64,000 bases of DNA from Oceanobacillus caeni (GTDB lineage: Bacteria > Bacillota > Bacilli > Bacillales > Amphibacillaceae). Below the pieces are notes generated by a model. That model did not search any database. It worked only from the letters and a program-made list of their open reading frames with translations, and was not told the origin of the DNA. Made by a program: the position numbers and the translations under genes. Shown here in pieces: positions 1 through 9,015 of the stretch. The stretch covers positions 62,001-126,000 of the forward strand of contig NZ_JAHHXM010000005.1 of NCBI RefSeq assembly GCF_019037185.1, given 5' to 3'. Numbering within the stretch: the stretch's first letter is position 1; each line of letters opens with the position of its first letter.

Positions 1-1293
1 GCTATCCATAGAATGAATGGTTTCTTCTAAAGAAATGACTTCTTCGACATCTTGTTTTAAAAATGCTTGAATTTTTGGATATAAAGATATTGCACGATCG
101 ATATCTTTATTTGTGCCCGGTTTATATGCACCAATGTTGATTAATTCTACATTATCTTCATAACTTGATATGAAAGTTCTTAATAGATTTGCATTTCTTT
201 GGTGTTCTTTCGTAGTAACTTGATTCATCACCCGGCTAACAGATTTCAAAACGTTTATTGCTGGGTATTGACCACGTTCAGCAATTTTTCTATCCATTAC
301 AAAGTGGCCATCTAAAATACCTCTCACCGTGTCAGCGATTGGTTCATTCATGTCATCTCCATCAACTAGTACCGTATAAAAGGCGGTAATCGTGCCCGAA
401 GCGTTTGTCCCAGTCCGTTCTAAGAGTTTTGGTAGAATGGAAAAAACAGAAGGTGTATATCCTTTCGTCGTTGGAGGTTCACCGACTGCAAGCCCAATTT
501 CTCTTTGGGCCATCGCTACACGTGTTACAGAATCCATCATTAAATTAACTTGGTAACCAAGATCCCTAAAATATTCACTAATTGCTGTAGCAGTATAAGC
601 CCCCTTGATCCTCATTAACGCAGGTTGATCAGAAGTGGCTACTACAACAATAGATCGTTTTAATCCTTCTGGGCCTAAATCCTTCTCAATAAATTCCCTA
701 ACTTCTCTCCCACGCTCCCCAATTAGAGCAATGACATTAATATCTGCCTTACTATTTCTAGCTATCATACCTAGTAATGTACTTTTCCCAACTCCACTTC
801 CTGCAAATATACCGATTCTTTGTCCTTTACCTACTGTCAGTAAAGAATCTATCACTTTAACTCCTACCTGTATTGGTTCAGAAATAGGAGGGCGAAGCAT
901 GGGATTAGGAGGGGTCTGATCGGTTGATATACTAGTTAACCCTTTGGGAAGCGGAGTTTGATCTAAAGGATATCCTAATGGGTCAACAACGGAACCAATT
1001 AAATCACTTCCTGCTTTAACTGTTAATGACTTTCCAGTTGATTCTACTAAACAACCAGGGCCAATTTCATTTACTTCGGAATAAGGCATTAAAATAATCT
1101 TCTCATTATTAAACCCCACTACCTCTGAAAGTATAGGAGCTTTCCCCTTCATCACATGGATATGACAAACATCACCAATATTAGCATGCGGTCCCTGTGA
1201 TTCTATCATTAGCCCAACGACACGTAACACCTTTCCATAAAATTTATATGGAACGGCCTGATCAATTGCTGAGTAAAGTTGAGCCTCATTCAT
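1..1293 (-). CDS. fliI: Flagellar export ATPase FliI (3' end cut by window edge)
   Basis: FliI is the ATPase of the flagellar type III export apparatus and energises unloading of substrates at the base of the basal body. I translated 431 codons on the minus strand without a stop. The start ATG at 1293 overlaps the fliH stop by 8 bp. The F1-beta-like fold is clear: Walker A GSGVGKST at about residues 165-172, Walker B-type VNLMMDSVTR, and the GERGREV and GEPPTTKGYTPSVF stretches typical of FliI/YscN. Family members are about 435-440 residues, so only a few C-terminal residues lie beyond position 1. It is the last visible gene of the fla/che operon. The call is secure. Confidence 0.96.
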   Translation of the reverse strand, partial: MNEAQLYSAIDQAVPYKFYGKVLRVVGLMIESQGPHANIGDVCHIHVMKGKAPILSEVVGFNNEKIILMPYSEVNEIGPGCLVESTGKSLTVKAGSDLIGSVVDPLGYPLDQTPLPKGLTSISTDQTPPNPMLRPPISEPIQVGVKVIDSLLTVGKGQRIGIFAGSGVGKSTLLGMIARNSKADINVIALIGERGREVREFIEKDLGPEGLKRSIVVVATSDQPALMRIKGAYTATAISEYFRDLGYQVNLMMDSVTRVAMAQREIGLAVGEPPTTKGYTPSVFSILPKLLERTGTNASGTITAFYTVLVDGDDMNEPIADTVRGILDGHFVMDRKIAERGQYPAINVLKSVSRVMNQVTTKEHQRNANLLRTFISSYEDNVELINIGAYKPGTNKDIDRAISLYPKIQAFLKQDVEEVISLEETIHSMDS

Positions 1294-2056
1294 GACCATT
1301 CTCCTGTACAACATCTTGTAATATTTGCTTTATTTGACTTAATTGCGTATCAATACTTGCATCGATTTGACCAAAGGGATGCTCAACAATACATGCATTT
1401 ACATCCAATTCCTCTTTAACATAAATAGATAGTTTCAAATTGTTTTCTAAAAGCTGAGTTAATTCCTGCTTATGGTCTAAAACAAATGAATATTTATTTG
1501 GATGCAAATAAATAGAAATATCCGATTGGTCCTGCAATTCTTTTATTGCGATTTTGATAATATCAAAAAATGCATTTGAGTCTTCTTCTATCTTTTGATT
1601 TAAAATTTTTTCCGCAACATAAATAGCTAAATTTAGAATAGATTCGTCACTTTTCGCAACTATTGCATGATATTCCTCGTTTGCACGTTGGATAACAGAA
1701 TTTGTCTGGTCGATTAAATCCCGGTATTCTCGTAAAGCCTGTTCTTCACCTGCGGAATAGCCGCTCTTATATCCTTCTTCTTTTGCTTTTTCAATCCACT
1801 CATTTTTCTCTTGTTGCCAATTGTTTTTTTCGGTTTCAATTTCTTTTTTTGTCGTTTCTATTTGTTTAGCTTGTTGAGTCTTTAACAAATTTAGTTGCTC
1901 CATGGCTGAACGAATTTCATTTTGAATGTTATCCAGCTCATCTTGTTTTGAGAGCCCACTATTCACGTGTTCTTCCGTCTTAAAAAATTCATGTGATTTG
2001 ATTTTAATTACCCGTTTTTGTGCTGGCGAATGATTCATTTTCTGTGAATCAAACAA
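1286..2056 (-). CDS. fliH: Flagellar export regulator FliH
   Basis: FliH binds FliI, holds it inactive in the cytoplasm and docks it at the export gate. The protein is about 256 residues: a long charged coiled coil (Q/E/K rich, roughly residues 40-120) followed by a V-type-ATPase subunit E-like C-terminal domain, as usual for FliH. The frame is open into fliG. I prefer the TTG at 2056 because GGAGG lies about 11 nt upstream of it. The ATG at 2065 has that GGAGG only 2 nt away, and the ATG at 2038 is a further alternative. It overlaps the fliG end and the fliI start, so translation is probably coupled. Confidence 0.88.
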   Translation of the reverse strand: MFDSQKMNHSPAQKRVIKIKSHEFFKTEEHVNSGLSKQDELDNIQNEIRSAMEQLNLLKTQQAKQIETTKKEIETEKNNWQQEKNEWIEKAKEEGYKSGYSAGEEQALREYRDLIDQTNSVIQRANEEYHAIVAKSDESILNLAIYVAEKILNQKIEEDSNAFFDIIKIAIKELQDQSDISIYLHPNKYSFVLDHKQELTQLLENNLKLSIYVKEELDVNACIVEHPFGQIDASIDTQLSQIKQILQDVVQENGHE

Positions 2057-3065
2057 TGATATCATCTCCTCCACCACGTGCAATAACAATTTCGCCAATA
2101 TCCTCTAGTTTTCTAATAGTAGAGACAATTCTAGTTTGTGCTTCTTCTACATCAAGTAATCGAACAGGACCCATGTATTCCATTTCCTCTTTAAATGTTT
2201 CCACCATACGTTGGGACATATTAGAAAAGATTAGATTTTTCACTTCTTCACTAGAAACTTTCAATGCCAATCTTAAATCCTCATCATCTACTTCACGAAT
2301 CACACGTTGGATTGCGCGGTTATCAAGTATAACAATGTCTTCAAAAATGAACATCCGTTTCTTAATTTCATCAACAAGTTCTGGTTCTTGTGTCTCCAAA
2401 GCATCGAGAATTGTTTTTTCAGTACTTCTGTCTACTTCATTCAACACATCTACAACAGCTTGAATTCCACCAGTTTGTGTATAATCCTCTGTAATAGTAC
2501 TGGATAAATTTCTCTCTAGGACTTGTTCAACTTGGTTAATTATCTCAGGTGAGGTAGAATCCATCGTTGCAATTCGTTTCGCCACATCAGCCTGCATCTC
2601 CTGTGGTAATGCGGATAGTATTTGACCCGCTTGTTCCGAATCTAAATAGGAAAGAACCAATGCTATAGTCTGCGGATGTTCACCCTGGATATAGTTTAAA
2701 AGTTGTTGTGGGTCAGCCTTCCTTGCAAAATCAAAAGGTCTGACCTGTAACGATGATGTTAGCCTATTAATGATGTTTGAAGCTTCCTGTTTACCAAATG
2801 CTTTTTCCAGTACAGTTTTTGCATAGCCAATCCCACCTTGCGAAATATAATCCTGAGCAACAACTATTTGGTGAAATTGTTCGATTATGTCCTCTTTAAC
2901 ATTCGGATCTACTTTTTTTACAGAAGAAATTTCCAAACTTAACCTTTCAATTTCTTCGTCTGTTAAGTATTTATAAACCTGAGCAGACACATCAGGACCG
3001 AGTGCGATTAAAAGAATTGCAGCTTTCTGTTTTCCTGTTAATACAACGTCTTTTGATCTAACCAT
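2049..3065 (-). CDS. fliG: Flagellar motor switch protein FliG
   Basis: FliG is the rotor protein of the C-ring that sits on FliF and converts stator force into torque and switching. The product is 338 residues, the usual length. The central EHPQT motif (in YIQGEHPQTIALVLSYL) and the C-terminal charged torque helix are present. The start ATG at 3065 is chosen because GGAGGG lies 5 nt upstream and the product then begins MVRSKDVVLTGKQKAA like other Bacillus FliG. The frame opens 7 codons earlier, but that would overlap the ribosome binding site. Only 10 nt separate it from fliF. Confidence 0.97.
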   Translation of the reverse strand: MVRSKDVVLTGKQKAAILLIALGPDVSAQVYKYLTDEEIERLSLEISSVKKVDPNVKEDIIEQFHQIVVAQDYISQGGIGYAKTVLEKAFGKQEASNIINRLTSSLQVRPFDFARKADPQQLLNYIQGEHPQTIALVLSYLDSEQAGQILSALPQEMQADVAKRIATMDSTSPEIINQVEQVLERNLSSTITEDYTQTGGIQAVVDVLNEVDRSTEKTILDALETQEPELVDEIKKRMFIFEDIVILDNRAIQRVIREVDDEDLRLALKVSSEEVKNLIFSNMSQRMVETFKEEMEYMGPVRLLDVEEAQTRIVSTIRKLEDIGEIVIARGGGDDIIV

Positions 3066-3075
3066 AATCTCCCTC

Positions 3076-4674
3076 CTAATCTTCACCGATCCAACTTCTC
3101 AACAATTTAGCAAACTCTTCAGGGTTTTCTTTTGCAACTTTTTCTAATTGTTTCCTTCTAACGACTGAATCTGATTCCACTTCATGTTCCAAATCTGGTA
3201 TTTCATTTATACTTTGAGAGATAACTGTATCTTCTACTTCTTCTTCAAATTCATCTTTCGTTTTTCTATTTTTAAATAACATAAAAACTAGGATTAAAAT
3301 AATAATCAGTAATATAGCTCCAGCGATATACATCCATATAGGAATGGTTGGTTTCACAGCATCTTCAGTTGTTGACCCATCGGTAAATTCCTGAAATACT
3401 ATTGAAACTTTCTCATCTGGATCAATTTCCCCGTATTCTTCATCAATAGATGTCGATACAATGGAATCTAATATGGATGAAATCCCATCCTGAACAGCAT
3501 TCTGTTCTTGTTGGGATAAATATTCAGGCTTACCTGTGACGTTTTTCACACTGTCTACCGCAACTTGAACACCTAAATCTCTTACTTTGTATGGACTTTC
3601 TACAATCTCTTTGCGAATACGATTAAACTCATAATTAATTGTTTCCTTGTCCATCTCGTAGTCGCCATTTCCATCTTCTTCATTTGCTTGATAATTGGTT
3701 ACATCTTCATCCCCGGTTCCGGCAACACCACCTTGTGCACCATCACCTGAATAAGATTCTTTAATGGTCTCCATACTAACAGGAAGGCCTTCCATATCAT
3801 CAATGTTTACTGGCTCTACTAATTCCTCAGTTCTATTTTCTTGAGTAAAATCTATATTGGCGGTCACCGAAACTATTACATTTTCCATCCCAACCATATT
3901 ACCGAGCATTTGTTGTAGACGTTTTTGTATATCACGTTCAACATCATGTTTCACTTTCTGCTGATATGTATGTGCATCTTGTGCTAGATATTGACTTTGT
4001 GATTCTTGATCATAATACTCAAAATACTGATTCATAATAACGATGTTTTCCTGTGGTAAATTAGGAACAGCCTGTGAAACGAGATTATATAGTGCATTTA
4101 TTTGGTTTCCTTGAAATTGATAACCTGGTTTTGTATTTAAAACTATAGATGCACTAGCTTCACCAACTGTATCACTTGCAAAAATAGGTTCTTTCGGAAT
4201 ATTAATCATAACCTTAGCGTCATTAATTCCTTCAATACTTTTCATTAAATTAGCAAGTTCCGTTTGCATTGCATCAAGTTTCATAATATCAAACTCATTA
4301 TCCGTAATACCCCAAGAAGATTTTTCACTGAAAAAGGAATAATCTATATTCCCACTATTAGGTATCCCTTGCCCGGCTAAATCAACTAGTAATGAATCAC
4401 CTTGTTCTTCTGGAACCGAAATGGTGGTCCCACCATTTGACAATTCATATGGAATACTTCTTGAATCCAATTCTGTTTTAATTTGATCCACTTCTTGTAA
4501 TGACAAATCACTATATAATGTTACGTACTTTGTCTTAGAAGTTAGCAACACCGTTCCAACAATAATAATAATCAGCAATAGTATCGAACTAATAAAGATT
4601 ATCTTTTGTTTTTTAGAACGGTTTGTCCAAAAAGAAACAGTTGAATCCTTCCATTTTAATAACTTCTCTTTCAT
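3076..4674 (-). CDS. fliF: Flagellar MS-ring protein FliF
   Basis: FliF forms the membrane MS ring, the first structure built in the basal body. The product is 532 residues with two membrane helices, about residues 24-46 and 446-467. Between them is a large extracytoplasmic region with the secretin-like ring-building motifs of the YscJ/FliF family. The C-terminal tail ends in EFAKLLRSWIGED, the segment that binds FliG. The start is the second of two overlapping ATGs, GGGGAT being upstream; the first ATG is out of frame. A 200-bp gap containing a dispersed repeat separates it from fliE, which is unusual inside this operon. Confidence 0.97.
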   Translation of the reverse strand: MKEKLLKWKDSTVSFWTNRSKKQKIIFISSILLLIIIIVGTVLLTSKTKYVTLYSDLSLQEVDQIKTELDSRSIPYELSNGGTTISVPEEQGDSLLVDLAGQGIPNSGNIDYSFFSEKSSWGITDNEFDIMKLDAMQTELANLMKSIEGINDAKVMINIPKEPIFASDTVGEASASIVLNTKPGYQFQGNQINALYNLVSQAVPNLPQENIVIMNQYFEYYDQESQSQYLAQDAHTYQQKVKHDVERDIQKRLQQMLGNMVGMENVIVSVTANIDFTQENRTEELVEPVNIDDMEGLPVSMETIKESYSGDGAQGGVAGTGDEDVTNYQANEEDGNGDYEMDKETINYEFNRIRKEIVESPYKVRDLGVQVAVDSVKNVTGKPEYLSQQEQNAVQDGISSILDSIVSTSIDEEYGEIDPDEKVSIVFQEFTDGSTTEDAVKPTIPIWMYIAGAILLIIILILVFMLFKNRKTKDEFEEEVEDTVISQSINEIPDLEHEVESDSVVRRKQLEKVAKENPEEFAKLLRSWIGED

Positions 4675-4722
4675 TCATAATATCCCCTAACTAAAGCGCA
4701 AAAAAAATTAACTAGTAGTGCG

Positions 4723-4870
4723 TGTTCAAAAAGAAGGATGAAAAGGACCAAGGTCGGCTAAAGTCGTAACGCTCTGGGACTCCGACTACTCGTCTCACCG
4801 TAAAAATTTGTTGCAACGCTGCCCCTACATAGTGGCATGTTATTCTCACCGGACTTTTTGAACATCCTCT
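4723..4870. repeat. Dispersed repeat family A, copy 1 (MITE-like)
   Basis: The element is bounded by perfect 11-bp inverted ends, TGTTCAAAAAG at 4723-4733 and CTTTTTGAACA at 4854-4864, followed by TCCTCT. The interior shares AAGGATGAAAAGGACC and GCAACGCTGCCCCTACA with copies at 22940, 47932 (inverted) and 55385. It contains no ORF and lies between fliE and fliF. GC content is visibly higher than in the flanks. Confidence 0.85.
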
Positions 4871-4879
4871 AGAAATAAA

Positions 4880-5179
4880 TTAGACTTGCATTCTCATAAT
4901 CTCGTTATAAGCATCTATCACTTTTTTTTGAATTTGCACTGTAGTTTCTAAAGTGATACTCGCCTTTTGTGCTGTGATCATCACATCATGTAGGTCATCG
5001 ATATTTCCACTTGCGAGAGCTTCCGTTTTCTTGTCTGATTCAATTTGAATTTTGTTCAAACTATCGACTGCACCTTTTAATACATTTGCAAAGTTTTGTT
5101 TTGATTCTACAGATGAACCTACTTTTTTTGTTGGTATTGAATTTACATTCATACCAATTGAATCAATTCCCGGATTCAT
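4880..5179 (-). CDS. fliE: Flagellar hook-basal body protein FliE
   Basis: FliE is the small export-substrate protein that joins the MS ring to the proximal rod. The product is 99 residues with the typical C-terminal half (DLHDVMITAQKASITLETTVQIQ), the family's most conserved part. The ATG at 5179 has a purine-rich AAGGAG-type site upstream. It follows flgC by about 20 nt. No signal peptide is seen, as expected for a type III substrate. Confidence 0.95.
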   Translation of the reverse strand: MNPGIDSIGMNVNSIPTKKVGSSVESKQNFANVLKGAVDSLNKIQIESDKKTEALASGNIDDLHDVMITAQKASITLETTVQIQKKVIDAYNEIMRMQV

Positions 5180-5198
5180 ACCATAATCTCCTTATTTC

Positions 5199-5651
5199 TT
5201 ATTTTCCGATTTCTAAAGCTTTCATTAACATGCTTTTACTAGAATTAACGGCTGTTATATTTGCTTCATAAGATCTTGTTGCACTCATTAAATCGACCAT
5301 TTCTTGAAGTGGATCAACATTTGGCAACCGTACATAACCATTTTCGTCCGCATCAGGATGATTTGGATTAAACTCTAATTTAAACGGTTTTTCATCTTCA
5401 ACTATTTCCGAAACTTTCACACCTAAGGAAGAATTGTTATTTCTTGATGCTTTCTCAAGGTATTGTTTAAAACTTCGATTATCCGATTCAAGTACGACCA
5501 TTTTTCTTCTATAAGGATCATATTCCCCATTTTCATTTACTTTTGCACGAGTTGTTTGCGCATTAGCGATATTAGATGAAACAACATCCATCCGTAATCT
5601 TTGTGCCGTTAATGCACTTGCACTCGTATTCAGAGCATCAAAAATCGACAT
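5199..5651 (-). CDS. flgC: Flagellar proximal rod protein FlgC
   Basis: FlgC is one of the proximal rod subunits. The product is 150 residues with the N-terminal rod signature (ALTAQRLRMDVVSSNIANAQTT) and the C-terminal heptad helix (MVDLMSATRSYEANITAVNSSK) shared by rod and hook proteins. Length matches the family. It starts 2 nt after the flgB stop codon, so the two are translated from one message. Confidence 0.96.
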   Translation of the reverse strand: MSIFDALNTSASALTAQRLRMDVVSSNIANAQTTRAKVNENGEYDPYRRKMVVLESDNRSFKQYLEKASRNNNSSLGVKVSEIVEDEKPFKLEFNPNHPDADENGYVRLPNVDPLQEMVDLMSATRSYEANITAVNSSKSMLMKALEIGK

Positions 5652-5653
5652 AA

Positions 5654-6049
5654 TTAATTTCCACCTCTTATTACAGTTCTAAGACTATTAAACTTCCCAT
5701 TCATACGGTCAACTAAACTATTATAATAGATTTGATTTTTGGCTAAGTCACTCATCTGTTTATCAATATCCACATTATTACCATTGTGATTATAAATAGT
5801 GTTATTTTTTGTTATGACACGATATGTAGAATTACTTTCCGAATGAAACGAAAGGTGTTTATCATTTGTCTTTTTAGCTTCTAAATTTGATTGAATGGCA
5901 TCGTCTAATATATTTTTAAATACTACATCTTTTGCTTTATAGTTAGGCGTATCGACATTTGCAATATTATTTGAAATGACTCGATTTTTGGTTGATGCAT
6001 AATCAAGTGAATTTTCTAACGTACGAATAGTACTTCCAAATAAATCCAC
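5654..6049 (-). CDS. flgB: Flagellar proximal rod protein FlgB, first gene of the fla/che operon
   Basis: FlgB is the proximal rod protein adjacent to FliE. The product is 131 residues, with the rod consensus ASTKNRVISNNIANVDTPNYK near the N terminus. Translation starts at GTG (6049) behind a GGGGGG ribosome binding site. As in Bacillus subtilis it opens the large flagellar and chemotaxis operon directly downstream of codY. A promoter candidate lies about 65 bp upstream, at 6115-6143. Confidence 0.95.
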   Translation of the reverse strand: MDLFGSTIRTLENSLDYASTKNRVISNNIANVDTPNYKAKDVVFKNILDDAIQSNLEAKKTNDKHLSFHSESNSTYRVITKNNTIYNHNGNNVDIDKQMSDLAKNQIYYNSLVDRMNGKFNSLRTVIRGGN

Positions 6050-6114
6050 CGGTATCCCCCCTATTACTTATTAATATATTTTACAAATATGTTACTAAAA
6101 GATTACACTAGAAC

Positions 6115-6143
6115 ATTTTAATTTATTCAGAGATCAAAGTCAC
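6115..6143 (-). promoter_or_regulatory. Candidate sigma-A promoter of the fla/che operon
   Basis: On the minus strand GTGACT (6138-6143) and TAAAAT (6115-6120) are 17 nt apart. The -35 box matches 4 of 6 and the -10 box 5 of 6 consensus bases. It lies 65 bp upstream of the flgB GTG. In Bacillus subtilis the equivalent position carries the SigA promoter of fla/che; I infer the same role. The rest of the 750-bp gap (6050-6796) holds repeats B1 and C1 and the codY terminator. Confidence 0.5.
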
Positions 6144-6225
6144 TACATTTCGACATTTTTTGCTCCAAAAGGAAAAAATTTATTTGTATTAATTACCATT
6201 AGTTGGGAATCTAATCACACAAATA

Positions 6226-6331
6226 GATAAAGAAGACTTCCATCAGTGAGGGTTTCCCCTCATCCCTCACTTACCTTATTGTTTCGCCGGAAGTTTGAGG
6301 TGGGTCTTACTGCCCATTTAGGTGTGATAAA
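6226..6331. repeat. Dispersed repeat family B, copy 1 (short form)
   Basis: It begins GATAAAGAAGACTTCC and ends AGGTGTGATAAA. Inside is a perfect 7-bp hairpin, GTGAGGG/CCCTCAC. The copies at 13141 and 20494 share both ends and a hairpin at the same place, with different bases. It has no ORF. It lies in the codY-flgB gap. Confidence 0.75.
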
Positions 6332-6570
6332 CTTTTAAAACACCTTATGTAAAGCAATATTTTTTCACTAATACTTATTACCTATATCATTTTAACTTAT
6401 TTAATTAAAAAACGATACATAAAATGTCGAAATTTGCATGAACAGAAATGTGACTTTTATGTGAATAATAATAACAACAATAACAACACAGAGATTTTAA
6501 ATTGGGGTATCATTTTAAATTACTTGGAGATTATAAACAGAAGGGTATTGGAAAATTTCAAAAACAAAGG

Positions 6571-6716
6571 CGCAAGCGCCCGTTTAGCGACGTACGGACT
6601 GGACTGAGCCGTAGGAGATAAAGGAAACACGACGAACGGAGTGAGTCGATGTTGACTTATCGTACGGAGGTGAAGGAAGTCTCGCTAGTCGCTGGGCGCT
6701 GGAGCCGGACGTGGCT
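6571..6716. repeat. Dispersed repeat family C, copy 1
   Basis: It begins GGCGCAAGCGCCCGTTTAGC and ends GTCGCTGGGCGCTGGAGC. The ends pair as AGCGCCC/GGGCGCT and AGCGAC/GTCGCT with a GTTT bulge. It is an internally deleted version of the long copy at 54188-54461. No ORF. Its GC is far above that of the flanking AT-rich DNA. Confidence 0.85.
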
Positions 6717-6764
6717 ATTTCTGTATCTAAGTTATCCATAGCCATACAAATTTTCTAATTTCCT

Positions 6765-6799
6765 GACGAAAAAAAGCTAGGTTGGAAACCTAGCTTTTA
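6765..6799 (-). terminator. Rho-independent terminator of the xerC-hslVU-codY operon
   Basis: A perfect 12-bp stem, AAAAGCTAGGTT (6772-6783) and AACCTAGCTTTT (6787-6798), has a 3-nt loop and is followed on the minus strand by a run of T. The stem overlaps the codY stop codon. It isolates codY from the flagellar operon. Confidence 0.9.
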
Positions 6800-7576
6800 T
6801 CTTGAACGTAATTTATCGAGCTCAACTAAGAATTTATCATTTAATACTTTAATATAAGTACCTTTCATTCCTAATGAACGTGACTCAATGACACCAGCAC
6901 TTTCTAATTTTCTTAGCGCATTAACTATTACTGATCTAGTAATACCTACTCTGTCAGCAATTTTACTTGCAACTAAAAGTCCTTCCATACCATTTAATTC
7001 TTCAAAGATATGATCAATTGCTTCTAACTCACTATAGGATAATGAGCTAATAGCCATTTGTACAACAGCTTTACTCCTTGCTTCCATTTCAATTTCTTCA
7101 GTCTTTTCATGAAGAATTTCCATACCAACAACTGTTGCTCCGTATTCAGCTAGCAATAAATCATCATCATTAAAGCTCTCATTTACTCTACCTAGAATTA
7201 ATGTGCCTAAACGATCTCCACCACCAATAATAGGAACAATTGTTGTCAATGCATCTTTAAATAATTCCTTATTTTCTTCAGGGAATACAGAAAGTTGACT
7301 ATTCACATCTAAGTTTGCTGTTGTTTCATGAATACTGAAAAGTCCTTGAGTGTATTCTTCAGGAAATCTTCTTTCTTCTAGCATATTTTTCATTCGGTCA
7401 TTAGCCATTTCTTGGTTTACTGCATATCCAAGTAATTTCCCACGTCTACTTAAGATATAAACATTCCCACCAATTACATCTCTTAAAGATGCGGACATGT
7501 CATTAAAATTAACAGATTTTCCAGTTGCTTTTTGTAACATTGCATTGATTTTTCTTGCTCGATCTAATAGTTTCAT
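6797..7576 (-). CDS. codY: GTP- and branched-chain-amino-acid-sensing global repressor CodY
   Basis: CodY represses nutrient-acquisition, motility and biosynthesis genes when GTP and branched-chain amino acids are plentiful. The product is 259 residues, the family norm, with an N-terminal GAF-like sensing domain and a C-terminal winged helix whose recognition helix includes [19 protein letters not shown]. The start ATG at 7576 has GGAGG about 9 nt upstream; the longer open frame is rejected on that basis. It is the last gene after xerC-hslV-hslU, as in the Bacillus codVWXY operon, and lies next to the flagellar operon. Confidence 0.98.
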   Translation of the reverse strand: MKLLDRARKINAMLQKATGKSVNFNDMSASLRDVIGGNVYILSRRGKLLGYAVNQEMANDRMKNMLEERRFPEEYTQGLFSIHETTANLDVNSQLSVFPEENKELFKDALTTIVPIIGGGDRLGTLILGRVNESFNDDDLLLAEYGATVVGMEILHEKTEEIEMEARSKAVVQMAISSLSYSELEAIDHIFEELNGMEGLLVASKIADRVGITRSVIVNALRKLESAGVIESRSLGMKGTYIKVLNDKFLVELDKLRSR

Positions 7577-7605
7577 GTTGTAAATCCTCCATTTCATTCT
7601 TTAAA

Positions 7606-8997
7606 CTATAATATAAATTGACTAAGATCTCTATTTTCAGCTATTGTTTTAAGTTTTTCATCAACATAACTAGGTGTAATCTTAATTTCTTCCATCGTTA
7701 TATCTGGTGCTTCAAAAGATAAATCTTCTAGTAATTTTTCCAAGATTGTATGAAGTCTTCTTGCTCCAATATTATCGGTTTCTTGGTTTACTTGAAATGC
7801 AATTTCTGCCAGTCTAATAATAGCATCGTCAGTAAATATTACATTTATACCTTCCGTTTTCAATAAAGATTGATATTGCTTGATTAATGCATTGGATGGC
7901 TCGGTAAGGATACGTCTAAAATCTTCAACAGACAATTTCTCTAATTCTACTCTTATCGGAAATCTTCCTTGTAACTCTGGTATTAAATCGGATGGCTTTG
8001 CCATATGAAAAGCACCTGCAGCTATAAAAAGAATATGATCAGTCTTTACCGCGCCATGTTTTGTGATCACAGTAGACCCTTCGACAATTGGTAGAATATC
8101 GCGTTGAACCCCTTCTCTTGAAACATTTGCTGAACTATTGTCCTTACCAACAACTTTATCAATTTCATCGATAAAAACAATTCCAGACTGCTCTGCTAGT
8201 TCAATTGCCTCTTGTGCCGCTTCTTCCATATCAACCAATTTTTGTGCTTCTTGATTCGTTAATACTTTTCTTGCTTCAGACACAGGGAGTTTTCGTTTCT
8301 TTTTCTTGGTAGGCATAAATTGCCCAAACATATCTTGCATGTTCATTCCCATATGCTCCATCCCCGAACCTTGAAGCATATCAAACATGGAAGGCGGCAT
8401 TTCATCGATTTCCACCGTTACTATATGATCCTCTAATTCACCGAGCGCTAGTTTCTGTTCTATTTGTGTTCTTTTATGATTAAACTCTTCATCTTTCTCG
8501 CTATTATCACTTTCTTCTTCCGATGATTGTGTTGAAAAAAACATTTCAAGAGGATTTTTTATTGTATTTTGTTTTTTAGCTTGTGGTAAAAGTAATTTAA
8601 CAAGTTTGCGATTAGCCTCTCTTTCGGCTTGATCTTTAACTTCATTCATTTTTTCTTCTTTTACCATTCTAATAGACATTTCAACTAAATCCCGAATCAT
8701 AGATTCAACATCTCTTCCAACATACCCAACCTCTGTGAATTTAGTCGCTTCTACTTTAACAAAAGGTGCACCGACAAGTTTAGCAAGTCTTCTTGCAATT
8801 TCTGTTTTACCAACCCCGGTAGGACCCATCATCAAAATATTTTTTGGCACAATCTCATCTTTTATCGAATCTTCTAATTGCATTCGTCTAAAACGATTCC
8901 TTAAGGCGACTGCTACAGATTTCTTAGCATTTTTTTGTCCTACAATATACTTATCTAATTGGTCCACTATTTCTCTAGGAGTATAACGGATACTCAT
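7606..8997 (-). CDS. hslU: HslU/ClpY, ATPase subunit of the HslVU protease
   Basis: HslU is the AAA+ unfoldase that feeds substrates into the HslV peptidase. The product is 463 residues. Visible are Walker A GPTGVGKT (about 58-65), Walker B FIDEID (about 278), the intermediate domain inserted between them, containing a lysine-rich KKKKRK tract, and the sensor region FPIRVEL. The C-terminal tail, which opens HslV pores, ends LSQFIL. It starts 18 nt after hslV and precedes codY by 29 nt. Confidence 0.97.
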   Translation of the reverse strand: MSIRYTPREIVDQLDKYIVGQKNAKKSVAVALRNRFRRMQLEDSIKDEIVPKNILMMGPTGVGKTEIARRLAKLVGAPFVKVEATKFTEVGYVGRDVESMIRDLVEMSIRMVKEEKMNEVKDQAEREANRKLVKLLLPQAKKQNTIKNPLEMFFSTQSSEEESDNSEKDEEFNHKRTQIEQKLALGELEDHIVTVEIDEMPPSMFDMLQGSGMEHMGMNMQDMFGQFMPTKKKKRKLPVSEARKVLTNQEAQKLVDMEEAAQEAIELAEQSGIVFIDEIDKVVGKDNSSANVSREGVQRDILPIVEGSTVITKHGAVKTDHILFIAAGAFHMAKPSDLIPELQGRFPIRVELEKLSVEDFRRILTEPSNALIKQYQSLLKTEGINVIFTDDAIIRLAEIAFQVNQETDNIGARRLHTILEKLLEDLSFEAPDITMEEIKITPSYVDEKLKTIAENRDLSQFIL

Positions 8998-9015
8998 ACT
9001 TTAGATGGCCCCCTT

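Noticed and set aside
635-919. Plus-strand ORF of 94 codons
   Set aside because: It is antisense to fliI, which is strongly conserved in the other frame, and has no ribosome binding site.
6460-6492. AAT/AAC trinucleotide run upstream of flgB
   Set aside because: Too short and irregular to count as a tandem repeat; the flanking DNA is AT-rich.
6571-6716. Possible CRISPR-like repeats from the recurring GC-rich blocks
   Set aside because: Copies are dispersed kilobases apart, inverted at some sites, with no regular spacers and no cas genes.
8280-8330. KKKKRK tract in HslU as sign of a fused or inserted domain
   Set aside because: It lies in the variable intermediate domain, where basic runs are common in Bacillus HslU.
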